This document shows positions 51,514 through 61,099 of a stretch of DNA of 64,000 bases, in pieces. The stretch's first letter is position 1; each line of letters begins with the position of its first letter. The translations under genes and the position numbers were made by a program. The DNA lies in contig JBFWSG010000025.1 of assembly GCA_050248495.1 (NCBI GenBank), positions 10,019-74,018 of the forward strand, given 5' to 3'. Origin of the DNA: DASYDU01 sp050248495 (GTDB taxonomy: Bacteria > Planctomycetota > Planctomycetia > Pirellulales > Lacipirellulaceae). Below the pieces are notes generated by a model. It was not told where the DNA came from. It did not search any database and worked only from the letters and a program-made list of their open reading frames with translations.

Positions 51514-53550
51514 TTAGAAGCGGAGCCAGTTGATCGCGGCGTCCCAGACGTCGTGGAACCAGACGTAGCCGAGCGGGCGGCGGCCGCAATCGATTTCGGC
51601 GCGGGCTGTGACGCCGGGGCGCAGATCTTGTTGGGCGTCGCCGAGTTCTTGTTTGTCGAAAGCAACCGTGACTTCCACCATCGGTCGGGCCGCGGAGGGT
51701 TCGCGCGTATCGACGCTCGCCGTCATGCCGATCTTCTCGACGTGACCCGAGTAGGTCGAGTCGGCGGAGTGGAGCTGAAACTCGACCGGGAGTGCATCGT
51801 TTTCTTGAAGCGATTGAGCCGCCAGGACGTGGCCGATCCGGTCGTCCGCCACATCCAGCTCCAATTGCCAATCGGCCGAGAGGTCGGCCACCGTGAGCAG
51901 CACTTCGCCGCGTTCGACGGGCCGGGCGGCGAGGCGATTCGACAGGTCCCAGGTCAACACGCGGCCGGCAATCGGGCTGCGGACCACCAGTTCGTCGCGC
52001 TGACCGTTGAGCAGCTTGAGCTCCGCCGTGAGATTCGCCAATTGCTGCTGGAATTCGCGCTCGCTGGCCGAGAGCCGATAGAGCTCGACCGGGCTCTCGT
52101 CGCGCATTTCGCGGTTGGTCTTGGTCGCGCGGGCGGCTTCCAGTTGGCGTCGGACGGTCTCCATTTCGCCGCGGACGCGTTTCAAATCGAGCTCCAGCGA
52201 TGGATCGCGGAGTCGCACCAGCGGTGCTCCGGCAGCCACGTCGGCGCCCGGTGCGACGAGCACTTGGTCTACCAGTCCGCTCCGCGGTGCAAACACTTCG
52301 CGACGGACCGCCGGCTGCAGCGTGCCGCTCGCATCGACGGTAAAGTCGGCCGGAATCAACACCAAGGCCGCCAGCGCCGTCGCGGCGGCCACGGCGATCG
52401 CGGTCGACCGCGCCATGTGCGTGACAATTTTCCGTTTGGCCTCTGCCAGCGGTCGCAGCAGCCACCGCAGCGGGAGTTGATCCACGTCGAGCGCGTTGTA
52501 GAGCGCGGTGCCGGTAACCTCGGCCACTTCCAGCAGTCGTTCGGACGAAAAGCGTTCCGCGCGAGCGTCGAACTGCTCGGCGATCAGCACGAAGACGGGC
52601 TGTTCTTGTTGCGCGCCGCGCGACTCACCTCCGTCCGCTTCCGCCTCACGAGTTGGCCGCACGAGCGGGATCACGGCCACATGGCGGGCGTGCGATTCCT
52701 CGGCGTGGGCTTCGAGAGCGTCCGCGATCGGCGGCAGCGCGTCGCATTGACCGTCGGCATACCAGGCGGGTTCGGCGGTCGGCCGCGTCAGCTCGGCCAG
52801 TTCTTCCATTCGCCGCGCGGCGACCCCGCGGCGTTCGACGTGACTCGCGCCGCTCGTGGCCAGCAGCCGCGAAGTTCGTCCCACGGCCGCGAGCACGCTC
52901 AGCCGGTCGCAGCCAATCACGCGCCGTCCCTCGTTGGCAACCGCGTAGGCCGTCGGCTTGAGCTCGACGCTGCGATGAACCAGCGAAGCAAGGCGGATCA
53001 ATTCTTCGCGATAGCTGTCGTTCCGCCGCAGCCGGCTGAGTTCGTGGAAGGCGTGGTATTCGGCGGCCAGATCCGAGACCGCGGTCAGGAACTGCTCGTA
53101 CCCGCGATAAGTCGCAGGGCTCGCACCGCTGCGGGGCGTGATTTCGATAATCGCCACGGTCGTGCCGGCGGCGTCGGCTTGTGAATCGGCCGCCGCGATC
53201 TCGACGGGCGCCAACAGGCAGCCCGCCTCGGTCGTGACGACATGCCCAGCCTCGGCAGCGCTTGATAGCAATGCTTCATGCGCGCGGCGGGCGTCCGGGT
53301 TGGCGGCGATTTCCGCGCCAGGCCAATTGAGATGGGCCACCGGGCGCAGCGCTCCATTCGGCGCCCGCAGCCAGGCCGCGCCCCCCACGGCCGAGAGTGC
53401 GCGGACGCATTCGGCGAGCGTACGCTCGTAGAACTGTTCGGGTTCGAGGGGCGAGCGGGCCAGTTGGCCGAGTCCGGCGAGGACGTCTTCCAATTCCTGC
53501 CAGGCGTCGGAGCCGCTGGCCGCACCCGGGGTGAAGAGCGGCGTGGGCAT
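51514..53550 (-). CDS. GAF-domain HlyD fusion protein
   Basis: A 678-residue protein from the ATG at 53550 (MPTPLFTPGAASGSDAWQEL); an open frame extends to 53763 but reads as non-coding. The first 370 residues are cytoplasmic and contain two GAF-like sensor regions (FYERTLAECVRALSAVGGAA, SYREELIRLASLVHRSVELK with the GCDRLSVLAAVG block). One membrane helix lies near 375-397 (STAIAVAAATALAALVLIP), followed by a HlyD adaptor with two barrel halves (VFAPRSGLVDQVLVAPGADV, VVRSPIAGRVLTWDL) and a coiled coil between them. A sensor fused to an efflux adaptor is uncommon. It heads the minus-strand export group. Confidence 0.9.
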   Translation of the reverse strand: MPTPLFTPGAASGSDAWQELEDVLAGLGQLARSPLEPEQFYERTLAECVRALSAVGGAAWLRAPNGALRPVAHLNWPGAEIAANPDARRAHEALLSSAAEAGHVVTTEAGCLLAPVEIAAADSQADAAGTTVAIIEITPRSGASPATYRGYEQFLTAVSDLAAEYHAFHELSRLRRNDSYREELIRLASLVHRSVELKPTAYAVANEGRRVIGCDRLSVLAAVGRTSRLLATSGASHVERRGVAARRMEELAELTRPTAEPAWYADGQCDALPPIADALEAHAEESHARHVAVIPLVRPTREAEADGGESRGAQQEQPVFVLIAEQFDARAERFSSERLLEVAEVTGTALYNALDVDQLPLRWLLRPLAEAKRKIVTHMARSTAIAVAAATALAALVLIPADFTVDASGTLQPAVRREVFAPRSGLVDQVLVAPGADVAAGAPLVRLRDPSLELDLKRVRGEMETVRRQLEAARATKTNREMRDESPVELYRLSASEREFQQQLANLTAELKLLNGQRDELVVRSPIAGRVLTWDLSNRLAARPVERGEVLLTVADLSADWQLELDVADDRIGHVLAAQSLQENDALPVEFQLHSADSTYSGHVEKIGMTASVDTREPSAARPMVEVTVAFDKQELGDAQQDLRPGVTARAEIDCGRRPLGYVWFHDVWDAAINWLRF

Positions 53551-53634
53551 ATGAGTCAGTATATCCGTCGCGGCGATTTCGGATGCGGCCGTGTTTCGCC
53601 GCCGCAACATGCCTTCGAAGACGGGAAGAAAGGG

Positions 53635-53660
53635 GTGCCGGTTGTGCCGATTGTGCCGAC
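53635..53660. repeat. Three-copy 9-bp tandem repeat
   Basis: GGTGCCGGT, TGTGCCGAT and TGTGCCGAC follow one another in the gap (53551-53890) between the GAF-HlyD and TolC-like genes, a likely divergent promoter region. They may be protein-binding sites or a slippage array. No classical promoter was identified with confidence here. Confidence 0.45.
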
Positions 53661-53890
53661 CTCGCGGCTGCTGGCTTGCTGGCAACGCCGAAGCGACAAA
53701 TCTGACAGACTGCTCTAGGCAGATCGCCGGAGAGCCACTATTTTCCCCGCCCTCATCTGCCACTTCCGCGGTTCACGCGCTCCACTGCGCGCGACGTGGA
53801 ACAACAAATCTCGTCTGCCAGCGCGTAATGCGCCGATTGAGCGTTAACAGCTTGGACTTGTCCAACGTCTCGCACGAGACGCCGCGCTCG

Positions 53891-56203
53891 ATGTCCGCGC
53901 TCGCGGGGAGCCGCTTCCGCAAAGCGCTCACGATCCTGCTCGCCGCGCTGACGGCCGCGCCCAGTGGTTGCCAATGGGGCAGCCAGAACAATTTCAAGGG
54001 CAAGACGGACAAGTACTTCGAAACGCTTGCCACCACGATCGAATATCCCGCCGAGTCGGCCTGCACGCTCAACAGCAACGATCCGGCGCTGGGGTCTCCG
54101 CCGCCGCTCACCTTGCTGGACGCGGAGAATCCCGAATACTGGAATCTCTCGCTTCCTGAGGTGATCGAGATTGCGCTGCAGAATTCGACCGTGCTGCACC
54201 AGTTAGGCGGTACCGTGATCCGTGCACCGGACACGGTGCGCACCACCTACGACCCAGCGATTGCCGAGAGCGATCCGCGATTCGGTGTCGAAGCGGCGCT
54301 GAGCGCGTTCGACGCCCAATTCCAATCGAGCGTCTTCTGGGAGAAGAACCACCGCGCACTGAACAACGAGTTCTTCGGCGGCGGCACCCGCATCCTGTTC
54401 CAGGATGCCAGCGTGTTCCAAGCCGCTATTACCAAGACGGCTGCAACCGGATCGCAATTCACGGTGCGACACAACGTCGACTACGACGGCAACAACGCGC
54501 CGGGCAACTTGATCCCCAGCGCCTGGGACGCTAACGTCGAGGCGGAAGCTCGTCAGCCTTTGCTGCAAGGCGCCGGCCTGGAATTCAACCGCATCGCCGG
54601 CCCGTTCTCGACGCCGGGCATTTACAACGGCGTGCTCGTGGCGCGGATCAATACGGACGTCGCGCTCGTGGACTTCGAAATCGCCGTGCGCGATTTGATG
54701 AGCAACGTCGAGAACGCATATTGGGACTTGTACTACGGCTATCGCGATCTCAACGCCAAGGTGCAAGCCCGCGACGAAGCGCTGAAGACGTGGCGGAGCG
54801 TTTATGCCCGCTTCGAGACGGGCCGGACCGGAGGCGAGGCGGCAAACGAGGCACAGGCCCGCGAGCAGTATTTCCGCTTCCAAGAAGAAGTGCAAACGGC
54901 GCTCAGCGGCGAGCTTTTGGACGGCACGCGCGTAGGCAACGGCACCGGCGGCGGCATCTTCCGACCGACCGGCGGCGTGCTCGTGGCCGAGCGGCGGCTC
55001 CGCGTGCTGATGGGACTCTCGCCCACCGACGGCAAGCTGATTCGTCCGTCCGACGAGCCGGTGATGGCCAAAGTCGATTTCGACTGGCAACAATCCGCCG
55101 CCGACACGGCTGTCCGCCGAGCGGAACTGCGCAGGCAGAAGTGGAACATCCGCCGCCGCGAGCTGGAACTGATCGCCAGCAAGAATTTCCTCATGCCGCG
55201 CTTGGACGCGATCGGCCGTTACCGCTGGCGCGGCTTCGGCGACGATCTGACCGGCAACGAAAGCGGCGACCTCGGGCAGTTCAACAGCGCGTATGGCAAC
55301 CTGGCCACGGGCAATTTCCAGGAATGGCAATTAGGCCTCGAGTTTTCGCTCCCCATCGGCTTCCGCCAGGCTCATGCCGGAGTGCGCAACGCCGAATTGC
55401 TCTTGGCCCGCGATCGGGCGCTATTGCGCGATCAGCAGCGCGACGCCATCCGCGAGCTCTCCGACGCCGTTGCCGAAACCGACCGCACATTCGTCGTCGC
55501 TCAAACTACCTACAACCGGTTGATTGCCAGCCGCCAGCAACACGAAGCCCTGCTGGCGCCGTTCGAAGAAAACAAGGAGGTCTCGCTCGACCTGCTGCTC
55601 GACGCGCAGCGGCGGCTGCTGGAATCCGAGGTCCGTTACTACCGCGCCTTGGCGGAGTATGCGCTGGCGGTGAAGAACGTGCACTTCGTCAAAGGGACGC
55701 TGCTCGATTACGACGGCGTGTACCTGACCGAAGGCCCCTGGCCCGGCGAAGCTTATCGCGACGCCGCCGATCTCGAATCGATGCGCGGCAAGCCGCGACC
55801 GCTCAACTACGCGTCGCAGCGAGCGCCGGTGGTGGGCTGGGGCGAAATGCCGCAAGAGCCAGCCGGTGTTCCTTGCGAAACCAGCGGCGACATTCCCGGC
55901 GATCTGCAGCCGTCCGCCAAGACGGAATATGACAACGAGCCGGCCACCGCGCTGGTCCCAACGACGGTCACCAACAAGACCGCTCCTGCTCCCACTCCTG
56001 CCCCAATTACGACGACGAAGCGGACCGCGCCGCCGGCAGCCGTGGTGCCGACGACGAAAATTTCGCCCTCGGGCCTGGTGCCCGCAACGGCCATCGACCG
56101 CTCGTCGGCGGCCGCCGTGACCAAACCGGCGCCGTTCCCGATGCCGACGGTCACACCCAAGCGGCTTCCGCCGGCCCCGCCTACGACGTCCTCTTCCCGG
56201 TAA
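53891..56203 (+). CDS. TolC-like outer-membrane efflux lipoprotein
   Basis: A 770-residue protein if it starts at the ATG at 53891, which opens a lipoprotein-type signal (FRKALTILLAALTAAPSGC) with a Cys at the likely lipidation point; the ATG at 53828 is an alternative. Two OEP halves are visible: EYWNLSLPEVIEIALQNSTV with long helices to about residue 320, and the second near residues 380-600 (NAELLLARDRALLRDQQRDA, FEENKEVSLDLLLDAQRRLL). The C-terminal 130 residues are a Thr/Pro/Ala-rich low-complexity tail (TTTKRTAPPAAVVPTTK), probably surface-exposed or disordered. It is divergent from the adaptor group and supplies the outer-membrane channel. Confidence 0.9.
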   Translation: MSALAGSRFRKALTILLAALTAAPSGCQWGSQNNFKGKTDKYFETLATTIEYPAESACTLNSNDPALGSPPPLTLLDAENPEYWNLSLPEVIEIALQNSTVLHQLGGTVIRAPDTVRTTYDPAIAESDPRFGVEAALSAFDAQFQSSVFWEKNHRALNNEFFGGGTRILFQDASVFQAAITKTAATGSQFTVRHNVDYDGNNAPGNLIPSAWDANVEAEARQPLLQGAGLEFNRIAGPFSTPGIYNGVLVARINTDVALVDFEIAVRDLMSNVENAYWDLYYGYRDLNAKVQARDEALKTWRSVYARFETGRTGGEAANEAQAREQYFRFQEEVQTALSGELLDGTRVGNGTGGGIFRPTGGVLVAERRLRVLMGLSPTDGKLIRPSDEPVMAKVDFDWQQSAADTAVRRAELRRQKWNIRRRELELIASKNFLMPRLDAIGRYRWRGFGDDLTGNESGDLGQFNSAYGNLATGNFQEWQLGLEFSLPIGFRQAHAGVRNAELLLARDRALLRDQQRDAIRELSDAVAETDRTFVVAQTTYNRLIASRQQHEALLAPFEENKEVSLDLLLDAQRRLLESEVRYYRALAEYALAVKNVHFVKGTLLDYDGVYLTEGPWPGEAYRDAADLESMRGKPRPLNYASQRAPVVGWGEMPQEPAGVPCETSGDIPGDLQPSAKTEYDNEPATALVPTTVTNKTAPAPTPAPITTTKRTAPPAAVVPTTKISPSGLVPATAIDRSSAAAVTKPAPFPMPTVTPKRLPPAPPTTSSSR

Positions 56204-56306
56204 ATTGGACCACGGACGGCTCCGCCTCGCCGGTGTGGTGCGTTCGTGTTATCTTGGCGCGGTCCCTTCCATCTGACCGCCCGCACCCGGACCGATCGCC
56301 CACGCG

Positions 56307-58088
56307 ATGCTTTCTTCCCGCGTTTTCTGGAAGCTGATGGCCGCCACGGCCGGGCTGTATCTCGTGGCGGCGCTGGTGCTCGGCGGCTTGATCTCGCGGT
56401 GGCAAGTCAACGAGCTGATGGATCAGGTCGACGAGCGGCTGCGGGTCGCGGCCCATATCGGGGCCGAGAACTTTGCCAAGCAGATGACCGCGGGGCGGAG
56501 CGAAGCGCTGCAAAGCCAGGTCCATGCGCTCGCCGCCAAGACCGGTCTGCGCTACACGCTGCTCGATGCCCAGGGCGAAGTGCTCGCCGACTCGGCTCAG
56601 GCGGATCTGGCAGGTGTCGTCAAAATGCCGTCGCACGACGATCGGCCCGAGGTGGTTCGCGCGCTTTCCCGCGGCGAAGGGAAGTCCGAACATACCAGTG
56701 CTTCGCTGCGAGAAACGTACCGTTACATTGCCGTCCGCTCGGAATTGGAGGGGAAGGCCGTGGGTGTCGCGCGAACCTCGCTCTCCCGCGGCGAGATCAA
56801 CCGTCTGACGTCGGCCAAACGCGGCCTGGTGTGGAGTGCGATCGCTACCATTTTCCTGGCGGCGCTGGTGCTTTCGTATTGGCTGATCCGCCAGATCGTG
56901 GAGCCGATCCGTGACATCAATCGCGCCGTCGAGGCCATCGCGCAAGGCGACTTTCGGCACCGCCTGTACGTCCCCAATCGCGATGACTTGGGGCAGCTGG
57001 CCGGCAAGATCAATCGCGTGTCACAGGAAATCGGCGCACGGATCGGCCAGCTCACGGCGAGTCACCAACGGCAGGCCACGGTGTTGGGCGGCATGGTCGA
57101 GGGGGTCATCGCCGTCGATCCGCGGGAACGCGTCGTGTTCGCCAACGCGGCCGCCGGTCGGCTCTTCGAATTTCATCCCACGCTCGTCGAAGGGCGGCCG
57201 CTGTTGGAAGTTGTTCGCAATCACTCGCTCGAGGCGGCCGTGAGCGCCGCGCTCGCCACCAGTCAGCCGCAGCGGCTCGAAACCACGCAGGAGGGCGGCG
57301 ACAAGATGAGCGTGGCGATTCAAGCCACGCCACTCCCCGGCGTGCCCTGCCCCGGCGTCGTGATCGTGATGCAAGAGACGACCGAGCTACGCAGGCTCGA
57401 ATCGCTGCGCCGCGACTTCGTGGCGAACGTTTCCCACGAGCTAAAGACTCCGCTGAGCTCGATCAAGGCTTACGCTGAAACTCTGCGCAACGGGGCGCTC
57501 GACGATCGCCAGGCCAGCGTGACCTTCGTCGAACGCATCATGGAGCAGTCGGACCGGCTCCACCATTTGATTCTCGACATGCTGTCGCTGGCCCGCATCG
57601 AGTCGACACAGCAGGTGTTCGAGATCGTGGCCGTGAGCGTACAGCAAGTCGTCGACGAATGTTTCGATAGCCATCGTCCGGCCGCCGAGGCGAAGCAGAT
57701 CGCGCTCAAGGCCGAGCCGCAGCACTCGGGCTACCTGGTGCGGGCCGACAAAGAGGGCCTCCGCGAGATCCTCGACAATCTCGTCGACAACGCGATCAAG
57801 TACACTCCCGAGGGAGGGCGCGTGACGGTTCGCTGGCGCGCCACCAGCGACGGCAAAATGGCCTCGATCGAAGTCGAGGACACGGGCATCGGCATTCCCG
57901 CCGAAGAACTCTCCCGGGTGTTCGAGCGATTCTACCGAGTCGACAAGGCGCGCTCCCGCGAGTTGGGCGGCACCGGGTTGGGGCTGGCCATCGTGAAGCA
58001 TCTGGCCCAGTCGTTCTGCGGGGGCGTATCGGCCACCAGCGAGAGCGGCCGCGGGAGCCGTTTTACGGTCGAGTTGCCCCTTGCCTAG
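56307..58088 (+). CDS. phoR: Phosphate regulon sensor histidine kinase PhoR
   Basis: A 593-residue membrane sensor. Helices lie at about residues 7-29 and 172-192, flanking a periplasmic sensor part. A HAMP domain (LIRQIVEPIRDINRAVEAIA), a PAS-like domain (VLGGMVEGVIAVDPRERVVF), the HisKA motif FVANVSHELKTPLSSIKAYA (phospho-acceptor His377), and an ATPase domain (DNLVDNAIKYTPEGG, VEDTGIGIP, GGTGLGLAIVKH) follow. This is the usual PhoR architecture. It precedes pstS by 140 bases with PHO-box-like repeats between them, while its partner regulator lies at the far end of the cluster. Confidence 0.92.
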   Translation: MLSSRVFWKLMAATAGLYLVAALVLGGLISRWQVNELMDQVDERLRVAAHIGAENFAKQMTAGRSEALQSQVHALAAKTGLRYTLLDAQGEVLADSAQADLAGVVKMPSHDDRPEVVRALSRGEGKSEHTSASLRETYRYIAVRSELEGKAVGVARTSLSRGEINRLTSAKRGLVWSAIATIFLAALVLSYWLIRQIVEPIRDINRAVEAIAQGDFRHRLYVPNRDDLGQLAGKINRVSQEIGARIGQLTASHQRQATVLGGMVEGVIAVDPRERVVFANAAAGRLFEFHPTLVEGRPLLEVVRNHSLEAAVSAALATSQPQRLETTQEGGDKMSVAIQATPLPGVPCPGVVIVMQETTELRRLESLRRDFVANVSHELKTPLSSIKAYAETLRNGALDDRQASVTFVERIMEQSDRLHHLILDMLSLARIESTQQVFEIVAVSVQQVVDECFDSHRPAAEAKQIALKAEPQHSGYLVRADKEGLREILDNLVDNAIKYTPEGGRVTVRWRATSDGKMASIEVEDTGIGIPAEELSRVFERFYRVDKARSRELGGTGLGLAIVKHLAQSFCGGVSATSESGRGSRFTVELPLA

Positions 58089-58127
58089 ACGCCTCAAAAC
58101 CGCCGAAGCCACAAGATAGGGTGCCCA

Positions 58128-58160
58128 ATTCACAATTTCTTAACCTAATCTTCACACTCT
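58128..58160 (+). promoter_or_regulatory. PHO-box-like triple direct repeat
   Basis: Three repeats of 11 bp lie head to tail: ATTCACAATTT (58128), CTTAACCTAAT (58139) and CTTCACACTCT (58150). Each starts with a TTCAC/TTAAC core, and the spacing is exactly one helical turn, as expected for a PhoB-type regulator. The array ends about 70 bases before the pstS ATG, so it should activate the pst operon under phosphate limitation (inferred). Confidence 0.68.
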
Positions 58161-58229
58161 CCCCTTAGGTTGACGTCATCGGACACGAGGTCCGCGGACA
58201 AAAAATCCTCCCTTCAGGCACCAATTCTT

Positions 58230-59159
58230 ATGCGGCGTTGTCGGATTGCTTGCGCGGTCGTAGCGCTCGGTTTGCTGGTCGTTGCCGGATGCGAGCGGAC
58301 GCAGACCACGATCCGTGTGGACGGTTCGAGCACCGTCTATCCCATCACCGAGGCGATCGCCGAAGAGTTTCGCAACGAGCGGCCGGATGTCCGCTCCGTG
58401 ATCGGCTTTTCCGGCACGGGCGGCGGGTTCAAGAAGCTTTCGGCCGGCGAGATCGACATTTGCGACGCCTCGCGGACGATCAAAGACGAGGAGAAGGCCG
58501 CGTGCGAGGCGCATGGCGTCAAATACGTGGAACTGGAAATCGCGTTTGACGGCCTGTCGGTTGTGGTCAACCCGGACAACGACTGGTGTGATTGTCTGAC
58601 GGTCGACCAGCTCAAGGCGATTTGGCAGCCAGAGAGCGCCATCTCGAAGTGGAGCGATCTCAACCCCGAGTGGCCTGACGAGAAAATCGAGCTGTTCGGT
58701 CCAGGCACGGACTCGGGCACGTTTGATTATTTCACCGAAGCCATCGTGGGCGAAGCCAAGAGCAGCCGCGCGGACTACACGCCAAGCGAAGACGACAACA
58801 TGCTGGTGACCGGCGTCGAGGGGAGCAAGTATTCATTGGGCTACTTCGGTTACGCCTACTACGTTGAGAACAAGGATCGGCTGAAGTTGCTCGGCGTCGA
58901 TGCGGGCGACGGCCAGTGCGTCCAACCCTCGCTGGAGACGGTGCGCAGCAACACGTACAAGCCGCTGTCGCGGCCGCTCTATATTTACGTCAACCAGGCG
59001 TCGCTCGCGAAGCCGGAGATTGTGGAATTCGTCAAGTATTACCTGACAACCGTCGGCGAGTTGGTGACGCAAGTCGGCTACGTTCCGCTCGCCGACGAAG
59101 TGGCGGCGAAGTCGAATAAGACTTTGGAAGACGCGCTCGCGGCCACCAAGGCCGAATGA
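58230..59159 (+). CDS. pstS: Phosphate-binding lipoprotein PstS
   Basis: A 309-residue phosphate-binding protein. The ATG at 58230 is chosen because it opens a lipoprotein signal (MRRCRIACAVVALGLLVVAG then Cys21). Ligand-contact blocks are VDGSSTVYPITEAIAEEF, IGFSGTGGGFKKLSAGEIDI, CDASRTIKDEE and LFGPGTDSGTFDYFTEAIVG, all typical of PstS. It should sit at the outer leaflet of the inner membrane or in the periplasm and hand phosphate to PstCA. The longer frame from 58170 would bury the signal and is less likely. Confidence 0.95.
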   Translation: MRRCRIACAVVALGLLVVAGCERTQTTIRVDGSSTVYPITEAIAEEFRNERPDVRSVIGFSGTGGGFKKLSAGEIDICDASRTIKDEEKAACEAHGVKYVELEIAFDGLSVVVNPDNDWCDCLTVDQLKAIWQPESAISKWSDLNPEWPDEKIELFGPGTDSGTFDYFTEAIVGEAKSSRADYTPSEDDNMLVTGVEGSKYSLGYFGYAYYVENKDRLKLLGVDAGDGQCVQPSLETVRSNTYKPLSRPLYIYVNQASLAKPEIVEFVKYYLTTVGELVTQVGYVPLADEVAAKSNKTLEDALAATKAE

Positions 59160-59212
59160 CGCTTTGCGGCCGGCATTTCGCGGGACGCAGATTGGGAACT
59201 TAGGGACAGGGA

Positions 59213-60157
59213 ATGAGTTCGGACGCAGCTCGCATCGACACGGGACGCCGCTGGGCAGCCGTCGGCGCTGAAGATCCTTCGGCACGGTGGGGTGAGCGCG
59301 TGATTCACGTCGTCTTGTTCGCCTGCGCCTTGGTGTCGATTCTAACTACGATCGGGATTGTGCTGGTGTTGGTGATCGAAGCGGCGCAATTTTTCCGCGA
59401 AGTTTCGATCATCGATTTTCTCACCGACACGAAGTGGACGCCGCTGTTTCGCCCGCAGCACTTTGGCATCCTGCCGCTGTTCTGCGGGACGATGCTGGTT
59501 TCCGTGGGGGCGATTATCGTCGCGCTGCCAATTGGATTGGGCACCGCAATCTATCTGAGCGAATACGCCACTAACCCGGTCCGCGAGGTGGTGAAGCCGA
59601 TCCTAGAGATTCTCGCCGGCATTCCTTCGGTCGTGTTCGGCTATCTGGCGGTCGTACTGATCTCGCCGGTGATTCGCGAGGTGTTCCCCACGGCCAACGT
59701 GTTTAACGCCGCCAGCGCGAGCATTGTCGTCGGTTTCATGATTCTGCCGATGATCGTCTCGCTCAGCGAAGACGTGCTGCGAAGCGTGCCCCTGTCGCTG
59801 CGTGAAGCGGCCTATGCCCTCGGCGCGACGAAGCTCGACGTGACCGTAAAAGTTGTGCTGCCGGCGGCGATCTCGGGGATCGTGGCCTCGTTCCTGCTCG
59901 CCATTTCGCGGGCGATCGGCGAGACGATGGCGGTGGCGCTCGCGGCCGGGGCGTCGCCCCGGATGACGCTCAACCCGCTTGAAAGCATTCAAACCATGAC
60001 AGCCTACATCGTGCAAGTCAGCCAGGGCGATACGCCGGCCGGCTCGCTCGAGTACCGCACGATTTTCGCCGTGGGCCTCGCGCTGTTTGTGGTCACTATG
60101 TCGCTGAACATCCTGGCGCAATGGTTCGTGTCGCGGATGCGGGAGAAGTACGAATGA
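59213..60157 (+). CDS. pstC: Phosphate ABC transporter permease PstC
   Basis: A 314-residue inner-membrane permease with about six helices. The family blocks are LPLFCGTMLVSVGAIIVALP, PIGLGTAIYLSEYA and EILAGIPSVVFGYLAVVLIS, with the EAA coupling loop LREAAYALGATKLDVTVKVV LPAAISGIV. It precedes pstA, whose ATGA start overlaps its stop. Together with PstA it forms the membrane channel of the high-affinity phosphate importer. Confidence 0.95.
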   Translation: MSSDAARIDTGRRWAAVGAEDPSARWGERVIHVVLFACALVSILTTIGIVLVLVIEAAQFFREVSIIDFLTDTKWTPLFRPQHFGILPLFCGTMLVSVGAIIVALPIGLGTAIYLSEYATNPVREVVKPILEILAGIPSVVFGYLAVVLISPVIREVFPTANVFNAASASIVVGFMILPMIVSLSEDVLRSVPLSLREAAYALGATKLDVTVKVVLPAAISGIVASFLLAISRAIGETMAVALAAGASPRMTLNPLESIQTMTAYIVQVSQGDTPAGSLEYRTIFAVGLALFVVTMSLNILAQWFVSRMREKYE

Positions 60158-61029
60158 GTCTCACCGAATCCGATTCCTATCGCCGCCGCAAGGCGTTTAT
60201 GTCGCAGGCGTTTGCCGTCGTCTGCCTGATGACGACAGTGTTTTGCGTGTTGGTGTTGGCGCTGCTGTTGATCAGCATCTTCTACCAAGGCTTCCCCTGG
60301 TTGACGTGGAGGTTTTTGACCAGCTTTCCGTCGCGCTTTCCCGCTCGGGCCGGAATCCTGCCCGCCTTGGTCAGCAGCATTTGGCTGATCGCGCTCACGA
60401 CGCTATTCTCGGTGCCGATCGGCGTCGGCGCGGCGGTGTACCTGGAGGAATACTCGAAGGCGAGCCGCTTCCGCAGCCTGGTGCAACTCAATATCTCGAA
60501 CCTCGCCGGCGTACCGTCGATCGTGTACGGCATCCTCGGGCTGGGGCTGTTTGTGCGGACGCTGATGCTCGAACGGAGCATTCTGGCCGGGGCGCTTACC
60601 TTAAGCCTGGTGGTGCTGCCGATCATTATCCTCGCGGCTCAGGAAGCACTGCGGGCGGTGCCGGATTCGATCCGCCGAGCGTCGTATGCCCTGGGAGCCA
60701 CGCGGTGGCAGACGGTGCGGCATCAGGTCCTGCCGGCCGCGCTGCCAGGTATAATGACAGGGGTGATCCTCGCCATCTCGCGGGCCCTGGGAGAAGCGGC
60801 GCCGCTGGTGGCGATCGGCGCGGCCACGTTCATTACGTTTGTGCCGAAGTCGCCCTGGGACGAGTTCAGCAGTTTGCCGGTGCAGATTTTCGACTGGGCC
60901 AGCCGCCCGCAGGCCGAGTTTCGCGACGTCGCCGGCGCGGGGATCATCGTATTGTTGTCGCTCTTGATCGTGCTGAATGCGGGAGCGGTGTACGTGCGGT
61001 ATCGCTATGGACAGCGGATCCGTTGGTAG
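60154..61029 (+). CDS. pstA: Phosphate ABC transporter permease PstA
   Basis: A 291-residue permease. Motifs are LVSSIWLIALTTLFSVPIGV, AAVYLEEYSKASRF, NLAGVPSIVYGILGLGLFVR and the EAA loop RRASYALGATRWQTVRHQVL PAALPGIMTGVILA. The ATG at 60154 overlaps the pstC stop as ATGA, which is stronger evidence than the longer frame from 60121. It pairs with PstC. Confidence 0.95.
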   Translation: MSLTESDSYRRRKAFMSQAFAVVCLMTTVFCVLVLALLLISIFYQGFPWLTWRFLTSFPSRFPARAGILPALVSSIWLIALTTLFSVPIGVGAAVYLEEYSKASRFRSLVQLNISNLAGVPSIVYGILGLGLFVRTLMLERSILAGALTLSLVVLPIIILAAQEALRAVPDSIRRASYALGATRWQTVRHQVLPAALPGIMTGVILAISRALGEAAPLVAIGAATFITFVPKSPWDEFSSLPVQIFDWASRPQAEFRDVAGAGIIVLLSLLIVLNAGAVYVRYRYGQRIRW

Positions 61030-61099
61030 CAGAATTAATCGCCGAACGGCCGCGGCAAGTTGCTGTGGCCGCTGGCCGGTCGAGCCGGCATAATCCGAA

